NCBI GenBank assembly: GCA_020440645.1
Contig: JAGRNR010000001.1
Location: 124,001 to 188,000 of the forward strand
Source of the DNA: JAHEFU01 sp020440645
Lineage (GTDB): Bacteria > 4484-113 > JAFGCY01
DNA length: 64,000 bases
Direction of reading: 5' to 3'
Below, one piece after another: positions 42,321-51,366 of this stretch. How positions within the stretch are numbered: the first letter of the stretch is position 1; the number at the start of each line of letters is the position of its first letter. The notes under the pieces are model-generated. The model was not told the origin of the DNA and did no database searches. It saw nothing but the letters and a program-made list of their open reading frames with translations. The position numbers and the translations under genes are program-made.

Positions 42321-43508
42321 TTACTTCTTGATGCGACGCAGGAAGGCCGGGATGTCGAGGTCCTCATCGTCGTCCGCTGCACTCGAGGAAGCGGCTGAAG
42401 AGGAGGCACTGCTGCCCTCGGCGGACTTGCTCGGGCTGACCTTGCTGGAGCTGTCCTCATAGATCAGCTTGACGGCGGGCGACTCAGGCTCCGGCTTCAT
42501 CTTGTTGATCTTGGTGCTGCGCGGCTTGCTGCCGGCCTCAAAGGGCTCTATGCGAAAGCCGGTGGCGAGGATCATCACGCGCACGCGGTCACGCTTCTCC
42601 TCATCCATCGTGGCGCCGAAGATGATGTTGGCATCCTCGTCCACGCGGTCGCTGATGAGTTCGGCGGCCTGGTTGACCTCCTGCAGGCTCATGTCGCGGC
42701 CGCCGATGAAGTTGATCAGCACGCCTCGGGCGCCGTCGATGCTGCTTTCCAGCAGCGGGGACTGGATCGCCTGTGTGACGGCCTGCACGGCGCGGTTCTC
42801 ACCTGAGGCCTCACCAAGGCCGATCAGGGCGGTGCCGCTGTTCTCCATCACCATCTTCACGTCTGCGAAGTCCAGGTTGATCAGGCCGGGCTTGAGGATC
42901 AGTTCGCTGATGCCTGTCACTGCCTGGCGCAGGATGTCGTCCGCCAGCAGGAAGCTGTCCTGCAGGCTGGTTGTCTCGGAAACGATGTCCAGCAGGCGGT
43001 CGTTGGGGATCACGATCAACGTGTCCACCTGCTCGCGCAGCTGGTTGATGCCGTCCATCGCCACCTTGCCGCGGCGACGGCCCTCGAACTTGAACGGACG
43101 GGACACGATACCGACGGTCAGCGCACCGGCCTCACGGGCGATGCTGGCCACGGTGGCACTGCCACCGGTGCCTGTACCGCCACCCATGCCGCAGGTGACG
43201 AACACAAGGTCGGAACCCTCGACGAGCTCAGCGATCTCCGCACGGCTCTCCTCGGCGGCCCGACGCCCGATCTCCGGGTTCGAGCCGGCACCGAGGCCCT
43301 TGGTCAGCTTCTGCCCGACCTGCACCTTGTGTGCGGCCTGGCTGCGTCCCAGCGCCTGGTAATCCGTATTGAGCGCGATGAAGTCCACGCCTTCAAGGCC
43401 GGATTCGATCATGCGGTCCAGTGCGTTGCAACCGCCGCCGCCGATACCGACGACCTTGATCCTGGCCTGCAGATCGTGCGACTTGTAGTCGATCGTCGTC
43501 ACGTCCAT
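42321..43508 (-). CDS. ftsZ: Cell-division GTPase FtsZ
   Basis: FtsZ is the tubulin homologue that forms the Z-ring. 395 residues from the ATG at 43508. That start is preferred over an ATG 17 codons upstream because CAGGAGGAACAG directly precedes it. Seen: VVGIGGGGCNAL near 19-29, the GTPase signature GGGTGTG at 109-115, IVSRPFKFEG, NFADVK-like synergy loop region (LINLDFADVKMVM), and the conserved C-terminal peptide DIPAFLRRIKK that binds FtsA/SepF. The linker is Ser-rich with near-homopolymer Ser/Ala and an acidic patch. Confidence 0.98.
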   Translation of the reverse strand: MDVTTIDYKSHDLQARIKVVGIGGGGCNALDRMIESGLEGVDFIALNTDYQALGRSQAAHKVQVGQKLTKGLGAGSNPEIGRRAAEESRAEIAELVEGSDLVFVTCGMGGGTGTGGSATVASIAREAGALTVGIVSRPFKFEGRRRGKVAMDGINQLREQVDTLIVIPNDRLLDIVSETTSLQDSFLLADDILRQAVTGISELILKPGLINLDFADVKMVMENSGTALIGLGEASGENRAVQAVTQAIQSPLLESSIDGARGVLINFIGGRDMSLQEVNQAAELISDRVDEDANIIFGATMDEEKRDRVRVMILATGFRIEPFEAGSKPRSTKINKMKPEPESPAVKLIYEDSSSKVSPSKSAEGSSASSSAASSSAADDDEDLDIPAFLRRIKK

Positions 43509-43596
43509 CTGTTCCTCCTGAGAGTCCGAGAAAAGGTGCATGTCCATGCCCATCATCACATTATCAACAATTCAGGCACGAAATTTAAAACACTAT

Positions 43597-44856
43597 CTAA
43601 GGTCTGCTTCCGCCTTTCACGCGTTTCATCAGGCCCTGCACCATGTCGGTGAAGACACTGAGAACCTCGTTGAAAAGCGATTCCTCACGAATTTTTTTTT
43701 GCCCGCCGTAACGGGCTCCGTACAACAGCAGCCCAAGGGTCGCGGCATAGCTTGGTGAGCGGTACTCATCAAGCAGGTTCGCGATCCCTGTCGGGATCCC
43801 GACTCGCACCTGGCGCTGCAGGTGCTTCTGCAGGTACTTGCGCAGGTCCCGCAGCAGGCAGCCGCCGCCGACCATCACCACGCCACCGCTGATGCGCTCC
43901 AGCTGGCCACTCTCGCGCAGCGCGGTGATGATCTGCTCCACCAGCTCATCGGTGCGCGGCTGCAGGATCTCATACAGCTTGCGGCGCTTGATCTTGTCGT
44001 AGTCCGGCCGGCCGAAGAACTTCACGTCGATGAAGTCCTCCAGTTCATCACTGTCCTCATCGACCCAGGCCCGGCCGTAGCTCTTCTTGATGCGCAGGGC
44101 CTCATCAAAGGAGATTCCGAGGCCATGCTTGAGGTCATTGTCGTAGTTGTTGCCACCAATGCCGATGCAGTGGCTGTAGCTCAGGGTGCCGCCGTTATAG
44201 ATGCCGACATTCGTGGTTCCGCCACCGAAATCGATCAGGATGCAGCCTGCTGTCTTGTCCTCTGCGCTGAGCACTGCCTCACCGGCCGCGATCAGGTTGA
44301 ACACGAAGCTGTTCACCTCGAGGTCGACGCGGTTCAGCGCCCGCTCGATGTTGGCAATCTGGTTGGAGGAGCCGATCACGATGTGGCTCTCCACCTCCAG
44401 CTCGTTGCCGATCATGCCCACAGGGCTACGCATGGTGCTCACGCCATCCAGCGAGTATTCACGCACCATGCTGTGCACGATGCGCTGGCCCTCGGCGAGG
44501 TCCGTCGGCATCGTCAGGCGCATCACCTTGTCCAGGTCCCGGTCCAGCACCTCGTCGTTCTCGTTGGCAATGCTCACGGACGCACGCCGTGAGACTGAAT
44601 AGAGGTCCTTGCCGGTGATGCCGACGAACACCTCATTGGTGGCCAGTCCCGAACTGTACATGGCCCCGGAGTAGCTCTTGTCGATGTCGTATGTCGCCTG
44701 GTTAAGGTCGCGGATCGCACCGCGGATCACAGCCTCGGTCGGCACGCTGGACAGGCCACGCAGGATCAGTCCGCGCGAAGGATGGACCTCCCCGACCACC
44801 GAAGTGATCTTGGTCGACCCGATATCCATTCCCAGTATGATCCTGCTGTTTGCCAT
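43597..44856 (-). CDS. ftsA: Cell-division protein FtsA
   Basis: FtsA is the actin-like ATPase that tethers FtsZ to the membrane. 419 residues. Seen: phosphate-1 GMDIGSTKITSVVGE, phosphate-2 LIDFGGGTTNVGIY, adenosine motif GVVMVGGGCLLRDL and a C-terminal amphipathic membrane-targeting helix (LFNEVLSVFTDMVQGLMKRVKG). The 1C subdomain (VFVGITGKDLYSVSRRASVSI) is present. It lies 88 bp upstream of ftsZ on the same strand, and that gap leaves room for an extra ftsZ promoter, though none is clear. Confidence 0.96.
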   Translation of the reverse strand: MANSRIILGMDIGSTKITSVVGEVHPSRGLILRGLSSVPTEAVIRGAIRDLNQATYDIDKSYSGAMYSSGLATNEVFVGITGKDLYSVSRRASVSIANENDEVLDRDLDKVMRLTMPTDLAEGQRIVHSMVREYSLDGVSTMRSPVGMIGNELEVESHIVIGSSNQIANIERALNRVDLEVNSFVFNLIAAGEAVLSAEDKTAGCILIDFGGGTTNVGIYNGGTLSYSHCIGIGGNNYDNDLKHGLGISFDEALRIKKSYGRAWVDEDSDELEDFIDVKFFGRPDYDKIKRRKLYEILQPRTDELVEQIITALRESGQLERISGGVVMVGGGCLLRDLRKYLQKHLQRQVRVGIPTGIANLLDEYRSPSYAATLGLLLYGARYGGQKKIREESLFNEVLSVFTDMVQGLMKRVKGGSRP

Positions 44857-44895
44857 TTCCCGTCGTGCACAAGCACGGCCAGAGGCCGTTAAAGA

Positions 44896-45711
44896 CTATT
44901 CGTGTCCTTTCGTCTTCAGGTAAGCAACCTTACCATTTCGCAAATCTATTGCAGTGGCGTCCCTGTATTCATCGCTGATCCGGATTGCCTTGGAAAGGGC
45001 GCTGATCCGGTGCCGCAGCTCCTCCTCGTCACCCGGAGTGCCAAGCAGTACATCCAGTCCCCTGTCGGTGCGCAGGGTGAAATCCCCGGAAGAGCTGACC
45101 CCGATACCGGTCACCCGGCGGTCCAGCATCTCATGGCAAAGCCCTGAAACGAGGATCAGCGTATCCGTCACTGCGTAGTCAGCATCAATCCCACTGTCCT
45201 CCATGCTGACAAGCGGCAGGGAGTTCAATTCCTCAAAATGCCCTGCGGTGTCCTTCTCGGGATCCCGCAGCACCACCTCGCCGTCACTGCAGATCCAGTA
45301 TGCGTTGCCGGCAATTTCAAGCGGCAGCAGCGGCATCCGCTCGTCAACGCTGAGCAGCATCCGGCGTCCGGGCAGCATCTTTGTGCTGTAGCCCTTGATC
45401 CAGCGACTCTTGCCTTCAGGCAACTCCTTTGATCCGGGCAGCAGGATCGCGCTGTTGATCGCCTGCGGCATGTTGCTGACTTCAAGCACCTCTGCAGCGG
45501 CGCTGAGCCTGTTGCCACGCAGGATGATGGTGCGCGGGTAAAGCAATTCCTCGATGTCAGTTGTCAGCACAAGGGCCGTGCCGACGATAATCAATCCAGC
45601 CAACACACCCAGGCTGCGCAGCAGCACGGCGCTGACAAGCGGGCGGCGCACACCGCGCACCTGTTCCAGCACCTCCGGCTTGAAGCCCAGCGTGATCCTG
45701 CCCTGGCTCAC
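44896..45711 (-). CDS. ftsQ: Cell-division protein FtsQ/DivIB
   Basis: This is a divergent FtsQ identified from position and architecture. It has a cytoplasmic N-terminus of about 35 residues, one membrane helix (LGVLAGLIIVGTALVL), a POTRA-like segment (IILRGNRLSAAAEVLEVSN), and a beta domain with LLSVDERMPLLPLEIAGNAYWICSDGEVV and LRTDRGLDVLLGTPGDEEELRHRI. The DxxG...Y.vd..G pattern of the FtsQ beta domain is present. 271 residues. It overlaps ddl by 4 nt and precedes ftsA, the standard dcw order. Confidence 0.88.
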   Translation of the reverse strand: MSQGRITLGFKPEVLEQVRGVRRPLVSAVLLRSLGVLAGLIIVGTALVLTTDIEELLYPRTIILRGNRLSAAAEVLEVSNMPQAINSAILLPGSKELPEGKSRWIKGYSTKMLPGRRMLLSVDERMPLLPLEIAGNAYWICSDGEVVLRDPEKDTAGHFEELNSLPLVSMEDSGIDADYAVTDTLILVSGLCHEMLDRRVTGIGVSSSGDFTLRTDRGLDVLLGTPGDEEELRHRISALSKAIRISDEYRDATAIDLRNGKVAYLKTKGHE

Positions 45712-46793
45712 CGGCCGCCCCCTTCCCGCTCATGACGTTCCACGGCACACAGCATCAGGATCTCCAGCAGCTCGGCATAGTCAACCCCGACCGCCGCAGC
45801 CGCCATTGGCAGCAAGGACAGTTCAGTGAAGCCCGGCAGTGTGTTTGCCTCAAGGAACCAGTGCTGCCCAGCCTCATCCAGGATGAAGTCAATCCGGGCA
45901 AACGGTTCAAGTTCAAGCTCTCGGTAGATACTGCCAGCCGCAGTCCGTACCGTCTCGGCGATGACCTCGTCAATCGGTGCCGGGCAGAGGTACTCCGAGG
46001 CACCCTTCGTATACTTGGCGCGGTAGTCGTAGAAGCCTTCACGCGGGCGGATCTCCACCACAGGCAGTCCGACCGGGTCCTCCCGCAGCCCGATCCAGCC
46101 GCATGTCAGTTCACGTCCGGAGACGAACTGCTCCACCATCAGGTTGTCAATCCCGGTACAGATCCGGGCCGCTTCAGCCCAGCCGGCGTCGTCATTCTCA
46201 AAGATGGCGACACCGACACTGCTGCCCTGGTCCACCGGCTTGGCGACGAGCTTCCTGATATCTGCAGGTACGCGCTGGCGGATCTCGCCCAGTGCCGCCA
46301 CATTTCGTGACGAACCTGTCCACCACATGGGTGTGGGGATGTCGAGCGTCCTGGCGATGCGTTTCGTCAGCACCTTGTCCATTGCCACCGCGCTACCCTT
46401 GACGTCTGCACTGATGAACGGCAGTCCCACCAGGCGCAGCAGGCCCTGCCATGTACCGTTCTCTCCGAGGTTGCCATGCATCATCGTGAACACCACATCA
46501 TGGCCGCCGAGGGTATTGAGGCTGTTGTCAGCCTGCACGTGCGTGGGAGTCTGGTCTGAAATGGAATTACCGTCACTGAGCGCCTTGTAGTAGTCGAGCG
46601 CAATCCCCTGCTCGCTGATGACGGCAAATGCGGTCCTGTATCCCTTGTTTGCCAAGGCGGCAGCAACCGCATTCCCACTCTTGAGCGAGATCTCACGTTC
46701 GCTGCTTGATCCTCCGGCAAGGACCAGTACATTCATTCCGAGCAGTTCCTGACGGCGCGCGTTAAGCCGGGAGCGAACTTGCTCTAAGGACAA
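45708..46793 (-). CDS. ddl: D-alanine--D-alanine ligase
   Basis: Ddl is the ATP-grasp enzyme making the D-Ala-D-Ala dipeptide for peptidoglycan. 361 residues, with about 20 extra N-terminal residues before NVLVLAGGSSSERE. Seen: MMHGNLGENGTWQGLL near 105-120, DKVLTKRIARTLDIPTP, VEQFVSGRELTCGW, EIRPREGFYDYRAKYTKG, ARIDFILDE and FLEANTLPGFTELSLLPM (metal ligands). The start is TTG with GGAGGG six bases before it. An ATG at codon 20 (MNVLVLAGG) would give the usual length and is a real alternative. Confidence 0.93.
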   Translation of the reverse strand: MSLEQVRSRLNARRQELLGMNVLVLAGGSSSEREISLKSGNAVAAALANKGYRTAFAVISEQGIALDYYKALSDGNSISDQTPTHVQADNSLNTLGGHDVVFTMMHGNLGENGTWQGLLRLVGLPFISADVKGSAVAMDKVLTKRIARTLDIPTPMWWTGSSRNVAALGEIRQRVPADIRKLVAKPVDQGSSVGVAIFENDDAGWAEAARICTGIDNLMVEQFVSGRELTCGWIGLREDPVGLPVVEIRPREGFYDYRAKYTKGASEYLCPAPIDEVIAETVRTAAGSIYRELELEPFARIDFILDEAGQHWFLEANTLPGFTELSLLPMAAAAVGVDYAELLEILMLCAVERHEREGGGR

Positions 46794-46818
46794 TTCAACC
46801 CTCCAAAGGTCAGGCAGG

Positions 46819-46824
46819 ATTATA
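46819..46824 (-). promoter_or_regulatory. Extended -10 promoter element upstream of ddl
   Basis: TGATATAAT on the minus strand (extended TGn-TATAAT) lies in the 78-bp murC-ddl gap, about 25 nt before the TTG start. It suggests an internal promoter for ddl-ftsQAZ. Confidence 0.5.
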
Positions 46825-46871
46825 TCATCAAGCCGTAAATTGTGGATAGTTTGGGGATAAGTGGAGGAGGA

Positions 46872-48344
46872 CTAGTTCTGCTCGTCCATCAGGAAGCTGG
46901 CCTCGCTCATTTCCTGGGCGATGCGATCGAGGTCCACTCCGGATACCAGCTCCGCATCACGGCGGGCGAAGGTCTCAGCCAGGCGGTAACCGATCGTGTT
47001 GACCGTACCTGCCCCGACCGTCAGCACGACATCACCGGGGCGGCTGGAATCCACCACGTACTGGTAGATCGCATCAAGGTCATCGATGCAGCGCAGCTTC
47101 ATTTCGTCGTACTTGGACTGGAAGAAGCGGTTGAGGTAGTCGAGACCGATGCCCGCCATCGGCTTCTCATTGGCGGTATAGATCGGTGCGAGGATTATCT
47201 CGTCCGCATTGATGAAGGCCGGCGGGAACTGCTGGGCCAGTGCACGGCTGCGGGTGTAGCGGTGCGGCTGGAAGATCACGCGCAGGCGGCCCTTGAAGAC
47301 CTCGCGAACGCTGCCCAGCAGGTTCTGGATCTCCGTCGGGTGATGGGCATAATCGTCGATTACATGCACATTACCGGCATGCAGCATGTCATAGCGGCGG
47401 TGGATTCCCGGGAAGGTCTCCAGCCCGTAGCTGCAGGTGTCGGTCGTCACGCCGAGGCTGCGGCATACCGCCAGCGAGCACAGCGCATTCTGCATGTTGT
47501 GGTCACCCGGGAAACCCAGGTTGACCACACCGAGCGGGCCTTCGGAACGATGGTGCACTTCAAAGGACAAGCCACCGTTATGTACCCGGCGGCGCACTGC
47601 CTGGTACTCGGCCTCGGGATGCGTGCCATAGGTGATCACGCGGCCCTTGAGCATAGGCATGATGGAACGTACGTTCTCATCGTCCAGGCAGACGACGCTG
47701 AAGCCATCACGTCCGGGACTGTTCAGGAACTCCACGAAGCTGTTCTTCAGGTTGGACAGAGAGCCATGGAAGTCCATGTGGTCATAATCAATGTTTGTCA
47801 CCACGGCGACATGAGGGGCGAAGCTGAGCATCGAGTTGTTGCTCTCATCACCTTCACAGATGAACAGGTCGCTCTCACCGTGGCGCGCGGAGCCAATGCC
47901 GCGCTTAAGCACGGATCCGATCACGAAGCTCGGGTCAAGCTGGGCAGCGAGGGCGATGCTGGCCACCATTGACGTGGTGGTTGACTTGCCGTGGCTGCCG
48001 CTGACCACCACACTGCGCTTCTTCTTGGGGTCAGCGAGGTAGGCCATGAACTCGATGCGGGACAGCAGCGGCACGCCGTGCTGTTTGGCATAGTTCACTT
48101 CGGGGTTTTCGTCGGAAATCGCGGTGCTGCGAACCACCAGATCGGCATGGCGCACATATCGCTCGTCATGCTCATACCAGATCTGCGCGCCGGCTTCCTC
48201 GAGAGCGCGAGTTACCTTGCTGCTCTGCTTGTCCGACCCTGTCACTTCATATTTCTTCATGTCCAGCATCAGGTGGGCGAGTGCGCTGACGCCAGCACCG
48301 CCGATGCCGATGAAGTGAATGCGTTTAGTTGATCTCTTCAGCAC
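46872..48344 (-). CDS. murC: UDP-N-acetylmuramate--L-alanine ligase MurC
   Basis: MurC adds L-Ala to UDP-MurNAc, the first peptide-stem step. 490 residues. Seen: IHFIGIGGAGVSALAHLML at 9-27, ATP P-loop VVVSGSHGKSTTTSMVA, ICEGDESNNSML, NIDYDHMDFHGS, HNMQNALCSLAVCRSLGV and VIDDYAHHPTEIQNLL. The start is GTG (VLKRSTKRIH) about 14 nt after a TATAAT box, leaving a very short leader. First gene of the minus-strand murC-ddl-ftsQAZ-yggS-sepF-rnj cluster; murG and ftsW are not here. Confidence 0.96.
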   Translation of the reverse strand: MLKRSTKRIHFIGIGGAGVSALAHLMLDMKKYEVTGSDKQSSKVTRALEEAGAQIWYEHDERYVRHADLVVRSTAISDENPEVNYAKQHGVPLLSRIEFMAYLADPKKKRSVVVSGSHGKSTTTSMVASIALAAQLDPSFVIGSVLKRGIGSARHGESDLFICEGDESNNSMLSFAPHVAVVTNIDYDHMDFHGSLSNLKNSFVEFLNSPGRDGFSVVCLDDENVRSIMPMLKGRVITYGTHPEAEYQAVRRRVHNGGLSFEVHHRSEGPLGVVNLGFPGDHNMQNALCSLAVCRSLGVTTDTCSYGLETFPGIHRRYDMLHAGNVHVIDDYAHHPTEIQNLLGSVREVFKGRLRVIFQPHRYTRSRALAQQFPPAFINADEIILAPIYTANEKPMAGIGLDYLNRFFQSKYDEMKLRCIDDLDAIYQYVVDSSRPGDVVLTVGAGTVNTIGYRLAETFARRDAELVSGVDLDRIAQEMSEASFLMDEQN

Positions 48345-48358
48345 GCGAGTTGGGGGGG

Positions 48359-48364
48359 ATTATA
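48359..48364 (-). promoter_or_regulatory. -10 box of the murC promoter
   Basis: TATAAT on the minus strand, then seven C residues and AACTCGC, then the GTG at 48344. The leader would be about 7 nt, too short for a normal Shine-Dalgarno. Confidence 0.5.
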
Positions 48365-48471
48365 GCTGAGGTTTGGACAAACCACCACACATTCCCCTTA
48401 AAAACACTTGGTTTTTTCTTAAATTTTTTGCAAATGGACTGACAGCCAGCGGTGCTATACTCAGGCCCATC

Positions 48472-50007
48472 ATGCGTGATTCCGGCAGGTACAGGCCATG
48501 GATCTGGCGACGGATACTGCTGTCGGCACTTATCAGCGCCATAGTTCCAGTGACAGTGATCGCTATCCTGCTGTTCACCTTGTCCGATAACGGCGCAGTC
48601 TTCACCACAGACCTCAGTAACAACGTGCGCCAGGAGCTGCAGGACCAGTTCCTCCTGTCCACCGAAGCCCAGGCCGACCAGATCAGCCAGCGCCTCGTCA
48701 ACATCGGCTACAACGTTGAGCTGCTGCGTGCATATGCCACGGACCTGCTGACATCACAGGATGCCTACGCACAGGACCCCTGGCATGATCCGGCCGGCGG
48801 CGATACTGAGCAGTCAGAGCAGTCCGCTGGCACAACTGAAGCGGAAACCGCAACGCCAGGCAAGCCAGGTACTGACGCGGTCAAGCCGGTGCAGTACCTT
48901 GAGAACCCAATTTATTACAGCCAGGGCAGCGATGGGGCAATCCGCAAGATCATTGATGACAACGGCTCCGTGCTGTTCTTCCGCAAGCCGGAAACCAACC
49001 GCGACTTCACACGCTATGAGCGTCAGAAGATGCAGGTTACAGCCAGGCTGGATTCCCTGCTGAAGGGACCGACTCGCTATGACCAGATGGTTTCGCATGC
49101 CTTCATCGTCACCTCAGACAGCATGCTGCGGGCGTATCCATTCATAGATGTGTCAGGCTGGCCGGCGGACAAGGACCTGACGAAACCGGCCATGTATGCA
49201 TGGAGCCCGGAAAAGGCCAATGACCGCGGACTGGTCTGGACCTCGCCCTATGTCAGCCACCTGTCAGGCGAATGGGTTGTGGCCTGCCTCGGCCAGGTTG
49301 CCATCGGCGAGGGGGCAACCCAGGTCGCCGTTGTCGGCTGCGAGGTTCGTGTCTCGCGGATGATGGATGAGCTGCTCAGCTTCAGCATCGGCCCGGGGGG
49401 CATCAGCTGGCTGCAACGAGCGGATGGCACCCTACTCAGCGCCCAGACCAGTGCGGTGGACTACCTGCGCGTGATTCCGATTGGCAATGCGGAACTTCCG
49501 TCCGAGAAGCATCCGGAGCAGGAAATCCGCGATGAAGCCAACATCGAGTCCCGTGGCAATGACGAGATGCGCAAGGTGCTTGGCGAAGTTGACAAGAGCC
49601 GCAGCAGCGGCCGCGTGCTGGATCCGCCCAGGGAAGGCCGCTACTTCGTGCTGACACCAGTGGAAGGACTGGACTGGCTGCTGGCCGGCACGATCCAGAG
49701 CCGCAGCATCGCCCTGACCAACCGCCAGAAGGATGAGCAGCTGGCAGTTTCGCAGCAGAAGTTCCTGATCGCCGGTGTCGGACTGGTCATCGGCCTGCTG
49801 ATCGCCTTCCTGATGGCGAGCCTCGAGGGCCGCCGCATCCTGTCACCGATCCGCATCATGATCAGCAAGCTGCAGGACTTCCGCCGCAGTGGCGGGACAA
49901 TCACCGTGGCAATTGCCGATGAGGGCGAAATCGGTGAACTTGCCAACTCCGTCCAGGAAGTGGTTGACCGCTATTCGCAGGAAGCGACCGGCGACACTGC
50001 TGACTAG
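48472..50007 (+). CDS. Membrane protein with double-Cache-like periplasmic domain, no output domain
   Basis: The protein is about 511 residues from the ATG at 48472, which follows a TATACT box by 10 nt; an in-frame upstream codon at 48373 is less likely. Helix 1 (WRRILLSALISAIVPVTVIAILLF) and helix 2 near 432-452 (FLIAGVGLVIGLLIAFLMASLEG) flank a periplasmic domain of about 380 residues that resembles dCache sensors. It has a Pro/Glu/Thr-rich insert near 110-140. After helix 2, ILSPIRIMISKLQDFRRSG resembles the start of a HAMP domain, but the protein ends about 40 residues later without a kinase, cyclase or methyl-accepting domain. It may regulate a separate partner. It converges with the phosphorylase gene, overlapping 4 nt. 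Confidence 0.7.
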   Translation: MRDSGRYRPWIWRRILLSALISAIVPVTVIAILLFTLSDNGAVFTTDLSNNVRQELQDQFLLSTEAQADQISQRLVNIGYNVELLRAYATDLLTSQDAYAQDPWHDPAGGDTEQSEQSAGTTEAETATPGKPGTDAVKPVQYLENPIYYSQGSDGAIRKIIDDNGSVLFFRKPETNRDFTRYERQKMQVTARLDSLLKGPTRYDQMVSHAFIVTSDSMLRAYPFIDVSGWPADKDLTKPAMYAWSPEKANDRGLVWTSPYVSHLSGEWVVACLGQVAIGEGATQVAVVGCEVRVSRMMDELLSFSIGPGGISWLQRADGTLLSAQTSAVDYLRVIPIGNAELPSEKHPEQEIRDEANIESRGNDEMRKVLGEVDKSRSSGRVLDPPREGRYFVLTPVEGLDWLLAGTIQSRSIALTNRQKDEQLAVSQQKFLIAGVGLVIGLLIAFLMASLEGRRILSPIRIMISKLQDFRRSGGTITVAIADEGEIGELANSVQEVVDRYSQEATGDTAD

Positions 50008-51323
50008 GGCAACAGGATATCGATCACGGTCCGGCGAGCCGGCACAGGCTCTCCGTCATTGATATGGATCGCCTCACGGAGGTTCGCAAGGATTTCGTCC
50101 CGTTCTTCGAACTGTTCGTTGCCGATGAAGAAGCGTACCAGTTCATCACCGGCTTCCACGCGGTCCCCGATCGAAACATCGCAAAGCAGTCCCGAATCCG
50201 GCACGATGACATCGTCCTTCTCAAGCCTTCCGGCACCACAGCGCCGTGCTGCATTGCCGATTTCCGCACAGTCCATCCCTTCTATTACACCTGGCTTATC
50301 CGCTTTCAGGGACACCTGCTGCACACCCTGCAGTTCCGACTCATCTGCCGGTAGGCGGCTGAGCTGCCCCCCCTGTGCGCGGACCCACTCCCGGAACTTG
50401 CTCTTCACATCACCGTTGTCAATCAAGCCATGCAGGTATTCGCCCGCGGTTTCAGGATCACCGAACATTCCCGTCAGCACCAGTTCCACACTGCCCAGTG
50501 CCACGATCACTTCCCGCAGATCGGGATAGTCCGGCGAACCCTCAAGCAGACGCAGGATCTCCAGCACCTCGATCCGGTTGCCGACAGCCCGTCCGAGGGG
50601 TTGGTCCATGTCCGTGATCACACAGGCCACCTTCCGGCCCAGCGGGGTCCCGATGTCCATCGCCAGCCGGGCAAAGGCGCGGGCCTCCTGTTCGTCGAGG
50701 AAGAATGCACCGCTGCCACACTTTACGTCGAGCACGATGTGCGGTGCCCCGGCTGCAATCTTCTTGCTCATCACACTGGCTGCCACCAGCCCCAGTTCGC
50801 GCACGTTGTCAGTAGCGTCCCGCATTGCATAGAAGATCTTGTCCGCCGGTACCATGTGCGCCGTCTGCCCCGCAATCGCACAGCCCACGGTGGACAGGAT
50901 GCTGCGGAATTCATCCATTCCAAGCGCTGTACGGAATCCGGGAATGCTCTCCAGCTTGTCGATCGTCCCGCCGGTATGCCCCAGTCCGCGGCCGCTCATC
51001 TTGGGCATTGCCAGTCCGGCACTGGCCACTAGCGGTGCCAGCCCGAGTGTGACCTTGTCCCCCACTCCACCGGTGCTGTGCTTGTCCACCACGGGACGTC
51101 CTATCCCCTCCCAGCTGAGGCTGTCCCCGCTGGCGACGAATGAACGGGTCATGGAAACCGTTTCCGGTCCCGTCAGCTTTTCATAACACATCACCGTCAG
51201 CATGGTCGCCAGCTGGTAATCCGGGACTTCTCCGTCCACGACCGCCGATACAAGCCACTGCATCTGTTCATCACTGAGCGGTTCCCCCGACTTGCGCTGC
51301 TGGATCAGGCTGAGGATGTGCAT
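50004..51323 (-). CDS. Pyrimidine-nucleoside (thymidine) phosphorylase
   Basis: This enzyme cleaves thymidine, uridine or deoxyuridine with phosphate to base and (deoxy)ribose-1-phosphate in nucleoside salvage. About 439 residues from the ATG at 51323 (MHILSLIQQRKSGEPLSDEQ), which matches the family start; a codon at 51350 would add nine residues. Seen: VDKHSTGGVGDK near 77-88, the family signature SGRGLGHTGGTIDKLESIPG, and the C-terminal barrel-sandwich with VIVPDSGLLCDVSIGDRVEAGDEL. AAGGGACGAGAA precedes the ATG. No other deo gene is adjacent. DeoA and Pdp cannot be separated by eye. Confidence 0.93.
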   Translation of the reverse strand: MHILSLIQQRKSGEPLSDEQMQWLVSAVVDGEVPDYQLATMLTVMCYEKLTGPETVSMTRSFVASGDSLSWEGIGRPVVDKHSTGGVGDKVTLGLAPLVASAGLAMPKMSGRGLGHTGGTIDKLESIPGFRTALGMDEFRSILSTVGCAIAGQTAHMVPADKIFYAMRDATDNVRELGLVAASVMSKKIAAGAPHIVLDVKCGSGAFFLDEQEARAFARLAMDIGTPLGRKVACVITDMDQPLGRAVGNRIEVLEILRLLEGSPDYPDLREVIVALGSVELVLTGMFGDPETAGEYLHGLIDNGDVKSKFREWVRAQGGQLSRLPADESELQGVQQVSLKADKPGVIEGMDCAEIGNAARRCGAGRLEKDDVIVPDSGLLCDVSIGDRVEAGDELVRFFIGNEQFEERDEILANLREAIHINDGEPVPARRTVIDILLP

Positions 51324-51354
51324 TTCTCGTCCCTTGGGCCACCGTGGCATGCCC

Positions 51355-51360
51355 TAAAAT
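51355..51360 (+). promoter_or_regulatory. -10 box of a leaderless promoter for the isoaspartyl-peptidase operon
   Basis: TAAAAT ends 6 nt before the ATG at 51367, within the 43 bp between the divergent starts. Confidence 0.5.
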
Positions 51361-51366
51361 CTGGCA

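Noticed and set aside
46842..47972. 376-codon open frame antisense to murC
   Set aside because: murC motifs are complete on the minus strand; the plus-strand frame shows typical shadow composition.
48373..48471. N-terminal extension of the Cache-domain protein
   Set aside because: The extra 33 codons overlap the promoter region (TATACT at 48456) and the murC promoter, and no ribosome-binding site precedes them.
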